Both the position numbers and the translations under genes were made by a program. A stretch of 64,000 nt of DNA from Pristionchus mayeri (taxonomy: Eukaryota > Nematoda > Chromadorea > Rhabditida > Neodiplogasteridae): positions 1-64,000 of the forward strand of contig BTRK01000009.1 in assembly GCA_036245805.1 (NCBI GenBank), written 5' to 3'. This document shows, one piece after another, positions 53,001 through 62,900 of the stretch. The notes below the pieces were generated by a model. The model was not told the DNA's origin, searched no databases, and was given only the letters and a program-made list of their open reading frames with translations. How positions within the stretch are numbered: the first letter of the stretch is position 1; every line of letters starts with the position of its first letter.

Positions 53001-55773
53001 AGAATAAACTTCGGGGATACGGGTAAACTTCGGGGATAGAGTAAACTTCGGAGATACGGGTAAACTTCGGGGATAGAGTAAACTTCGGGGTTACGGGTAA
53101 ACTTCGGGGATGGAGTAAACTTCGGGGATACGGGTAATCTTCGGTGATAGAGTAAACTTCGGGGATACGGGTAAACTTCGGGGATAGAGTAAACTTCAGG
53201 GATACGGGTAAACTTCGGGGATAGAGTAAACTTCGGGGATACGGGTAAACTTTCGGGATAGAGTAAACTTCGGGGATACGGGTAAACTTCGGGGATAGAG
53301 TAAACTTCGGGGATACGGGTAAACTTCGGGGATAGAGTAAACTTCGGGGATACGGCTAAACTTCGGGGATAGAGTAAACTTCGGGGATACGGGTAAACTT
53401 TCGGGATAGAGTAAACTTCGGGGATACGGGTAAACTTCGGGGATAGAGTAAACTTCGGGGATAGAATAAACTTCGGGGATACGGGTAAACTTCGGGGATA
53501 GAGTAAACTTCGGGGATACGGGTAAACTTCGGGGATAGAGTAAACTTCGGGGATACGGGTAAACTTCGGGGATAGAAAAAACTTCGGGGATACGGGTAAA
53601 ATTTCGGGATAGAGTAAACTTCGGGGATACGGGTAAACTTCGGGGATAGAGTAAACTTCGGGGATACGGGTAAATTTCGGGGATAGAGTAAACTTCGGGG
53701 ATACGGGTAATCTTCGGTGATAGAGTAAACTTCGGGGATACGGGTAAACTTCGGGGATAGAGTAAACTTCGGGGATACGGGTAAACTTCGGGGATAGAGT
53801 AAACTTCGGGGATACGGGTAAACTTCGGGGATAGAGTAAACTTCGGGGATACGGGTAAACTTCGGGGATAGAGTAAACTTCGGGGATACGGGTAAATTTC
53901 GGGGATAGAGTAAACTTCGGGGATACGGGTAAACTTCGGGGATAGAGTAAACTTCGGAGATACGGGTAAACTTTCGGGATAGAGTAAACTTCGGGGATAC
54001 GGGTAATCTTCGGTGATAGAGTAAACTTCGGGGATACGGGTAAACTTCGGGGATAGAGTAAACTTCAGGGATACGGGTAAACTTCGGGGATGGAGTAAAC
54101 TTCGGAGATACGGGTAAACTTCGGGGATAGAGTAAACTTCGGGGTTACGGGTAAACTTCGGGGATGGAGTAAACTTCGGGGATACGGGTAATCTTCGGTG
54201 ATAGAGTAAACTTCGGGGATACGGGTAAACTTCGGGGATAGAGTAAACTTCGGGGATACGGGTAAACTTCGGGGATAGAGTAAACTTCGGGGATACGGGT
54301 AAACTTCGGGGATAGAGTAAACTTCGGGGATACGGGTAAATTTCGGGGATAGAGTAAACTTCGGGGATACGGGTAATCTTCCGTGATAGAGTAAACTTCG
54401 GGGATACGGGTAAACTTCGGGGATAGAGTAAACTTCAGGGATACGGGTAAACTTCGGGGATAGAGTAAACTTCGGGGATACGGGTAAACTTTCGGGATAG
54501 AGTAAACTTCGGGGATACGGGTAAACTTCGGGGATAGAGTAAACTTCGGGGTTACGGGTAAACTTCGGGGATGGAGTAAACTTCGGGGATACGGGTAATC
54601 TTCGGTGATAGAGTAAACTTCGGGGATACGGGTAAACTTCGGGGATAGAGTAAACTTCGGGGATACGGGTAAACTTCGGGGATAGAGTAAACTTCGGGGA
54701 TACGGGTAAACTTCGGGGATACGGGTAAACTTTCGGGATAGAGTAAACTTCGGGGATACGGGTAAATTTCGGGGATAGAGTAAACTTCGGGGATACGGGT
54801 AAACTTCGGGGATAGAGTAAACTTCGGAGATACGGGTAAACTTTCGGGATAGAGTAAACTTCGGGGATACGGGTAAACTTCGGGGATAGAGTAAACTTCG
54901 GGGTTACGGGTAAACTTCGGGGATGGAGTAAACTTCGGGGATACGGGTAATCTTCGGTGATAGAGTAAACTTCGGGGATACGGGTAAACTTCGGGGATAG
55001 AGTAAACTTCGGGGATACGGGTAAACTTCGGGGATAGAGTAAACTTCGGGGATACGGGTAAACTTCGGGGATACGGGTAAACTTTCGGGATAGAGTAAAC
55101 TTCGGGGATACGGGTAAACTTCGGGGATAGAGTAAACTTCGGGGATACGGGTAAACTTCGGGGATAGAGTAAACTTCGGGGTTACGGGTAAACTTCGGGG
55201 ATGGAGTAAACTTCGGGGATACGGGTAATCTTCGGTGATAGAGTAAACTTCGGGGATACGGGTAAACTTCGGGGATAGAGTAAACTTCAGGGATACGGGT
55301 AAACTTCGGGGATAGAGTAAACTTCGGGGATACGGGTAAACTTTCGGGATAGAGTAAACTTCGGGGATACGGGTAAACTTCGGGGATAGAGTAAACTTCG
55401 GGGTTACGGGTAAACTTCGGGGATGGAGTAAACTTCGGGGATACGGGTAATCTTCGGTGATAGAGTAAACTTCGGGGATACGGGTAAACTTCGGGGATAG
55501 AGTAAACTTCGGGGATACGGGTAAACTTCGGGGATAGAGTAAACTTCGGGGATACGGGTAAAATTTCGGGATAGAGTAAACTTCGGGGATACGGGTAAAC
55601 TTCGGGGATAGAGTAAACTTCGGGGATACGGGTAAATTTCGGGGATAGAGTAAACTTCGGGGATACGGGTAAACTTCGGGGATAGAGTAAACTTCGGAGA
55701 TACGGGTAAACTTTCGGGATAGAGTAAACTTCGGGGATACGGGTAAACTTCGGGGATAGAGTAAACTTCGGGG
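47020..55773. repeat. Right-domain array with CTTCAGGG and GGCTAAAC variants
   Basis: CTTCAGGG monomers (CpG to CpA) first become common here, at about 48,062, 48,654, 48,886, 49,943, 49,978, 50,548, 51,420, 51,790, 52,365, 53,198, 54,065, 54,425 and 55,289. Before this I found only one, near 31,987. GGCTAAAC variants occur near 47,352, 50,137, 50,708, 52,780 and 53,353. CTTCCGTGAT occurs near 51,731 and 54,378, linking those two neighbourhoods. An ACAT variant lies at 49,629. One monomer near 53,575 reads GAAAAAAC. The 48,364-49,632 segment appears as a 422-codon minus-strand frame bounded by a TTA and an ACAT variant. Landmark spacings are mostly short multiples of the dimer. Confidence 0.8.
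49738..49767. repeat. Truncated-monomer junction, copy 2
   Basis: Same junction sequence as at 46,990, with the five-G run at 49,747, exactly 2,748 bp to the right of copy 1. The ACAT variant lies at 49,629, 118 bp before the run. Confidence 0.85.
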
Positions 55774-56247
55774 TTACGGGTAAACTTCGGGGATGGAGTA
55801 AACTTCGGGGATACGGGTAATCTTCGGTGATAGAGTAAACTTCGGGGATACGGGTAATCTTCGGTGATAGAGTAAACTTCGGGGATACGGGTAAACTTCG
55901 GGGATAGAGTAAACTTCGGGGATACGGGTAAACTTCGGGGATAGAGTAAACTTCGGGGATAGAATAAACTTCGGGGTTCCGGGTAAATTTCGGGGATACG
56001 GGTAAACTTCGGGGATAGAGTAAACTTCGGGGATACGGGTAAACTTTTGGGATAGAGTAAACTTCGGGGATAGAATAAACTTCGGGGTTCCGGGTAAATT
56101 TCGGGGATAGAGTAAACTTCGGGGATACGGGTAAACTTCGGGGATAGAGTAAACTTCGGGGATACGGGTAAAATTTCGGGATAAAGTAAACTTCGGGGAT
56201 ACGGGTAAACTTCGGGGATAGAGTAAACTTCGGGGATACGGGTACAT
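55774..56247. repeat. 474-bp block, copy 2
   Basis: Bounded by GGGGTTACGG on the left and GGGTACATTTCGG on the right (ACAT at 56,244). Unlike the other ACAT sites, this one is not followed by the truncated-monomer junction: the next TTACGG monomer near 56,347 continues with a normal TAAACTTCGG. On the minus strand it is open in a different frame from the longer 54,065-58,792 open frame that contains it. Confidence 0.8.
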
Positions 56248-57123
56248 TTCGGGGATAGAGTAAACTTCGGAGATACGGGTAAACTTTCGGGATAGAGTAA
56301 ACTTCGGGGATACGGGTAAACTTCGGGGATAGAGTAAACTTCGGGGTTACGGGTAAACTTCGGGGATGGAGTAAACTTCGGGGATACGGGTAATCTTCGG
56401 TGATAGAGTAAACTTCGGGGATACGGGTAAACTTCGGGGATAGAGTAAACTTCGGGGATACGGGTAAACTTCGGGGATAGAGTAAACTTCGGGGATACGG
56501 GTAATCTTCGGTGATAGAGTAAACTTCGGGGATACGGGTAAACTTCGGGGATAGAGTAAACTTCGGGGATACGGGTAAACTTCGGGGATAGAGTAAACTT
56601 CGGGGATACGGGTAAACTTCGGGGATAGAGTAAACTTCGGGGATACGGGTAAATTTCGGGGATAGAGTAAACTTCGGGGATACGGGTAAACTTCGGGGAT
56701 AGAGTAAACTTCGGAGATACGGGTAAACTTTCGGGATAGAGTAAACTTCGGGGATACGGGTAAACTTCGGGGATAGAGTAAACTTCGGGGTTACGGGTAA
56801 ACTTCGGGGATGGAGTAAACTTCGGGGATACGGGTAATCTTCGGTGATAGAGTAAACTTCGGGGATACGGGTAATCTTCGGTGATAGAGTAAACTTCGGG
56901 GATACGGGTAAACTTCGGGGATAGAGTAAACTTCGGGGATACGGGTAAACTTCGGGGATAGAGTAAACTTCGGGGATACGGGTAAATTTCGGGGATAGAG
57001 TAAACTTCGGGGATACGGGTAAACTTCGGGGATAGAGTAAACTTCGGAGATACGGGTAAACTTTCGGGATAGAGTAAACTTCGGGGATACGGGTAAACTT
57101 CGGGGATAGAGTAAACTTCGGGG

Positions 57124-57597
57124 TTACGGGTAAACTTCGGGGATGGAGTAAACTTCGGGGATACGGGTAATCTTCGGTGATAGAGTAAACTTCGGGGATA
57201 CGGGTAATCTTCGGTGATAGAGTAAACTTCGGGGATACGGGTAAACTTCGGGGATAGAGTAAACTTCGGGGATACGGGTAAACTTCGGGGATAGAGTAAA
57301 CTTCGGGGATAGAATAAACTTCGGGGTTCCGGGTAAATTTCGGGGATACGGGTAAACTTCGGGGATAGAGTAAACTTCGGGGATACGGGTAAACTTTTGG
57401 GATAGAGTAAACTTCGGGGATAGAATAAACTTCGGGGTTCCGGGTAAATTTCGGGGATAGAGTAAACTTCGGGGATACGGGTAAACTTCGGGGATAGAGT
57501 AAACTTCGGGGATACGGGTAAAATTTCGGGATAAAGTAAACTTCGGGGATACGGGTAAACTTCGGGGATAGAGTAAACTTCGGGGATACGGGTACAT
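57124..57597. repeat. 474-bp block, copy 3
   Basis: Lies exactly 1,350 bp right of copy 2, with the same translation and the same boundary variants (TTA at 57,124, ACAT at 57,594). Confidence 0.8.
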
Positions 57598-57702
57598 TTC
57601 GGGGATAGAGTAAACTTCGGAGATACGGGTAAACTTTCGGGATAGAGTAAACTTCGGGGATACGGGTAAACTTCGGGGATAGAGTAAACTTCGGGGTTAC
57701 GG

Positions 57703-57732
57703 GTAAATTTCGGGGGAACTTCGGGGATACGG
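57703..57732. repeat. Truncated-monomer junction, copy 3
   Basis: Five-G run at 57,712, 118 bp after ACAT at 57,594. It is followed by the same CGGAGATACGG and TTACGG/GGATGGAG monomers as copies 2, 4 and 5. Confidence 0.85.
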
Positions 57733-59328
57733 GTAAACTTCGGGGATAGAGTAAACTTCGGAGATACGGGTAAACTTCGGGGATAGAGTAAACTTCGGGG
57801 TTACGGGTAAACTTCGGGGATGGAGTAAACTTCGGGGATACGGGTAATCTTCGGTGATAGAGTAAACTTCGGGGATACGGGTAAACTTCGGGGATAGAGT
57901 AAACTTCGGGGATACGGGTAAACTTCGGGGATAGAGTAAACTTCGGGGATACGGGTAAACTTCGGGGATAGAGTAAACTTCGGGGATACGGGTAAATTTC
58001 GGGGATAGAGTAAACTTCGGGGATACGGGTAAACTTCGGGGATAGAGTAAACTTCGGAGATACGGGTAAACTTTCGGGATAGAGTAAACTTCGGGGATAC
58101 GGGTAAACTTCGGGGATAGAGTAAACTTCGGGGTTACGGGTAAACTTCGGGGATGGAGTAAACTTCGGGGATACGGGTAATCTTCGGTGATAGAGTAAAC
58201 TTCGGGGATACGGGTAATCTTCGGTGATAGAGTAAACTTCGGGGATACGGGTAAACTTCGGGGATAGAGTAAACTTCGGGGATACGGGTAAACTTCGGGG
58301 ATAGAGTAAACTTCGGGGATATAATAAACTTCGGGGTTCCGGGTAAATTTCGGGGATACGGGTAAACTTCGGGGATAGAGTAAACTTCGGGGATACGGGT
58401 AAACTTTTGGGATAGAGTAAACTTCGGGGATAGAATAAACTTCGGGGTTCCGGGTAAATTTCGGGGATAGAGTAAACTTCGGGGATACGGGTAAACTTCG
58501 GGGATAGAATAAACTTCGGGGTTCCGGGTAAATTTCGGGGATACGGGTAAACTTCGGGGATAGAGTAAACTTCGGGGATACGGGTAAACTTTTGGGATAG
58601 AGTAAACTTCGGGGATAGAATAAACTTCGGGGTTCCGGGTAAATTTCGGGGATAGAGTAAACTTCGGGGATACGGGTAAACTTCGGGGATAGAGTAAACT
58701 TCGGGGATACGGGTAAAATTTCGGGATAAAGTAAACTTCGGGGATACGGGTAAACTTCGGGGATAGAGTAAACTTCGGGGATACGGGTACATTTCGGGGA
58801 TAGAGTAAACTTCGGAGATACGGGTAAACTTTCGGGATAGAGTAAACTTCGGGGATACGGGTAAACTTCGGGGATAGAGTAAACTTCGGGGTTACGGGTA
58901 AATTTCGGGGGAACTTCGGGGATACGGGTAAACTTCGGGGATAGAGTAAACTTCGGAGATACGGGTAAACTTCGGGGATAGAGTAAACTTCGGGGTTACG
59001 GGTAAACTTCGGGGATGGAGTAAACTTCGGGGATACGGGTAATCTTCGGTGATAGAGTAAACTTCGGGGATACGGGTAAACTTCGGGGATAGAGTAAACT
59101 TCGGGGATACGGGTAAACTTCGGGGATAGAGTAAACTTCGGGGATACGGGTAAACTTCGGGGATAGAGTAAACTTCGGGGATACGGGTAAATTTCGGGGA
59201 TAGAGTAAACTTCGGGGATACGGGTAAACTTCGGGGATAGAGTAAACTTCGGAGATACGGGTAAACTTTCGGGATAGAGTAAACTTCGGGGATACGGGTA
59301 AACTTCGGGGATAGAGTAAACTTCGGGG
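57733..59328. repeat. Right-domain repeat between 474-bp blocks
   Basis: Carries two consecutive GGGGTTCCGGG/TAAATTTCGG plus CTTTTGGGA modules (about 58,335-58,640), so this stretch looks like a 474-bp block enlarged by one internal module before the ACAT at 58,789. A GATATAATAAAC variant is present near 58,320 and recurs near 59,515. The right end repeats the truncated junction and the CGGAGATACGG monomer. Confidence 0.75.
58898..58927. repeat. Truncated-monomer junction, copy 4
   Basis: Five-G run at 58,907, 118 bp after ACAT at 58,789 and 1,195 bp right of copy 3. Confidence 0.85.
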
Positions 59329-59802
59329 TTACGGGTAAACTTCGGGGATGGAGTAAACTTCGGGGATACGGGTAATCTTCGGTGATAGAGTAAACTTCGG
59401 GGATACGGGTAATCTTCGGTGATAGAGTAAACTTCGGGGATACGGGTAAACTTCGGGGATAGAGTAAACTTCGGGGATACGGGTAAACTTCGGGGATAGA
59501 GTAAACTTCGGGGATATAATAAACTTCGGGGTTCCGGGTAAATTTCGGGGATACGGGTAAACTTCGGGGATAGAGTAAACTTCGGGGATACGGGTAAACT
59601 TTTGGGATAGAGTAAACTTCGGGGATAGAATAAACTTCGGGGTTCCGGGTAAATTTCGGGGATAGAGTAAACTTCGGGGATACGGGTAAACTTCGGGGAT
59701 AGAGTAAACTTCGGGGATACGGGTAAAATTTCGGGATAAAGTAAACTTCGGGGATACGGGTAAACTTCGGGGATAGAGTAAACTTCGGGGATACGGGTAC
59801 AT
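59329..59802. repeat. 474-bp block, copy 4
   Basis: Same length and boundaries as the other three (TTA at 59,329, ACAT at 59,799). It differs by the GATATAATAAAC change near 59,515, which alters one residue (L to I) in the minus-strand reading. Sharing this change with the monomer near 58,320 makes this copy closest to its left neighbour. Confidence 0.8.
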
Positions 59803-59907
59803 TTCGGGGATAGAGTAAACTTCGGAGATACGGGTAAACTTTCGGGATAGAGTAAACTTCGGGGATACGGGTAAACTTCGGGGATAGAGTAAACTTCGGG
59901 GTTACGG

Positions 59908-59937
59908 GTAAATTTCGGGGGAACTTCGGGGATACGG
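59908..59937. repeat. Truncated-monomer junction, copy 5
   Basis: Five-G run at 59,917, 118 bp after ACAT at 59,799 and 1,010 bp right of copy 4. It is the last such junction in the window. Confidence 0.85.
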
Positions 59938-62900
59938 GTAAACTTCGGGGATAGAGTAAACTTCGGAGATACGGGTAAACTTCGGGGATAGAGTAAACTT
60001 CGGGGTTACGGGTAAACTTCGGGGATGGAGTAAACTTCGGGGATACGGGTAATCTTCGGTGATAGAGTAAACTTCGGGGATACGGGTAAACTTCGGGGAT
60101 AGAGTAAACTTCGGGGATACGGGTAAACTTCGGGGATAGAGTAAACTTCGGGGATACGGGTAAACTTCGGGGATAGAGTAAACTTCGGGGATACGGGTAA
60201 ACTTCGGGGATAGAATAAACTTCGGGGATACGGGTAAAATTTCGGGATAGAGTAAACTTCGGGGATACGGGTAAACTTCGGGGATAGAGTAAACTTCGGG
60301 GATACGGGTAAATTTCGGTGATAGAGTAAACTTCGGGGATACGGGTAATCTTCGGTGATAGAGTAAACTTCGGGGTTACGGGTAAACTTCGGGGATGGAG
60401 TAAACTTCGGGGATACGGGTAATCTTCGGTGATAGAGTAAACTTCGGGTTACGGGTAAACTTCGGGGATGGAGTAAACTTCGGGGATACGGGTAAACTTC
60501 GGGGATAGAGTAAACTTCGGGGATACGGGTAAATTTCGGGGATAGAGTAAACTTCGGGGATACGGGTAAACTTCGGGGATAGAGTAAACTTCGGAGATAC
60601 GGGTAAACTTTCGGGATAGAGTAAACTTCGGGGATACGGGTAAACTTCGGGGATAGAGTAAACTTCGGGGTTACGGGTAAACTTCGGGGATGGAGTAAAC
60701 TTCGGGGATACGGGTAAACTTCGGGGATGGAGTAAACTTCGGGGATACGGGTAATCTTCGGTGATAGAGTAAACTTCGGGGATACGGGTAAACTTCGGGG
60801 ATAGAGTAAACTTCGGGGATACGGGTAAACTTCGGTGATAGAGTAAACTTCGGGGATACGGGTAAACTTCGGGGATAGAGTAAACTTCGGGGATACGGGT
60901 AAACTTCGGGGATAGAGTAAACTTCGGGGATACGGGTAAACTTCGGGGATAGAGTAAACTTCGGGGATACGGGTAAATTTCGGGGATAGAGTAAACTTCG
61001 GGGATACGGGTAATCTTCGGTGATAGAGTAAACTTCGGGGATACGGGTAAACTTCGGGGATAGAGTAAACTTCAGGGATACGGGTAAACTTCGGGGATAG
61101 AGTAAACTTCGGGGATACGGGTAAACTTTCGGGATAGAGAAAACTTCGGGGATACGGGTAAACTTCGGGGATAGAGTAAACTTCGGGGTTACGGGTAAAC
61201 TTCGGGGATGGAGTAAACTTCGGGGATACGGGTAATCTTCGGTGATAGAGTAAACTTCGGGGATACGGGTAAACTTCGGGGATAGAGTAAACTTCGGGGA
61301 TACGGGTAAACTTCGGGGATACGGGTAAACTTTCGGGATAGAGTAAACTTCGGGGATACGGGTAAACTTCGGGGATAGAGTAAACTTCGGGGATACGGGT
61401 AAACTTCGGGGATAGAGTAAACTTCGGGGTTACGGGTAAACTTCGGGGATGGAGTAAACTTCGGGGATACGGGTAATCTTCGGTGATAGAGTAAACTTCG
61501 GGGATACGGGTAAACTTCGGGGATAGAGTAAACTTCAGGGATACGGGTAAACTTCGGGGATAGAGTAAACTTCGGGGATACGGGTAAACTTTCGGGATAG
61601 AGTAAACTTCGGGGATACGGGTAAACTTCGGGGATAGAGTAAACTTCGGGGTTACGGGTAAACTTCGGGGATGGAGTAAACTTCGGGGATACGGGTAATC
61701 TTCGGTGATAGAGTAAACTTCGGGGATACGGGTAATCTTCGGTGATAGAGTAAACTTCGGGGATACGGGTAAACTTCGGGGATAGAGTAAACTTCGGGGA
61801 TACGGGTAAACTTCGGGGATAGAGTAAACTTCGGGGTTACGGGTAAACTTCGGGGATGGAGTAAACTTCGGGGATACGGGTAATCTTCGGTGATAGAGTA
61901 AACTTCGGGGATACGGGTAAACTTCGGGGATAGAGTAAACTTCAGGGATACGGGTAAACTTCGGGGATAGAGTAAACTTCGGAGATACGGGTAAACTTTC
62001 GGGATAGAGTAAACTTCGGGGATACGGGTAAACTTCGGGGATAGAGTAAACTTCGGGGTTACGGGTAAACTTCGGGGATGGAGTAAACTTCGGGGATACG
62101 GGTAATCTTCGGTGATAGAGTAAACTTCGGGGATACGGGTAAACTTCGGGGATAGAGTAAACTTCGGGGATACGGGTAAACTTCGGGGATAGAGTAAACT
62201 TCGGGGTTACGGGTAAACTTCGGGGATGGAGTAAACTTCGGGGATACGGGTAAACTTCGGGGATAGAGTAAACTTCAGGGATACGGGTAAACTTCGGGGA
62301 TAGAGTAAACTTCGGAGATACGGGTAAACTTTCGGGATAGAGTAAACTTCGGGGATACGGGTAAACTTCGGGGATAGAGTAAACTTCGGGGTTACGGGTA
62401 AACTTCGGGGATGGAGTAAACTTCGGGGATACGGGTAATCTTCGGTGATAGAGTAAACTTCGGGGATACGGGTAAACTTCGGGGATAGAGTAAACTTCGG
62501 GGATACGGGTAAACTTCGGGGATAGAGTAAACTTCGGGGATACGGGTAAACTTCGGGGATAGAGTAAACTTCGGGGATACGGGTAAATTTCGGGGATAGA
62601 GTAAACTTCGGGGATACGGGTAATCTTCGGTGATAGAGTAAACTTCGGGGATACGGGTAAACTTCGGGGATAGAGTAAACTTCAGGGATACGGGTAAACT
62701 TCGGGGATAGAGTAAACTTCGGGGATACGGGTAAACTTTCGGGATAGAGTAAACTTCGGGGATACGGGTAAACTTCGGGGATAGAGTAAACTTCGGGGTT
62801 ACGGGTAAACTTCGGGGATGGAGTAAACTTCGGGGATACGGGTAATCTTCGGTGATAGAGTAAACTTCGGGGATACGGGTAAACTTCGGGGATAGAGTAA

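Noticed and set aside
54065..58792. 1,575-codon minus-strand open frame
   Set aside because: It is the satellite read on its stop-free strand. Its start (CAT of a GGGTACATTT variant) and stop (TCA of a CTTCAGGG variant) are chance point variants, another frame of the same strand is open inside it with the same motif, and frame-shifting monomers are tolerated. No ribosome site, promoter or conserved domain is visible.
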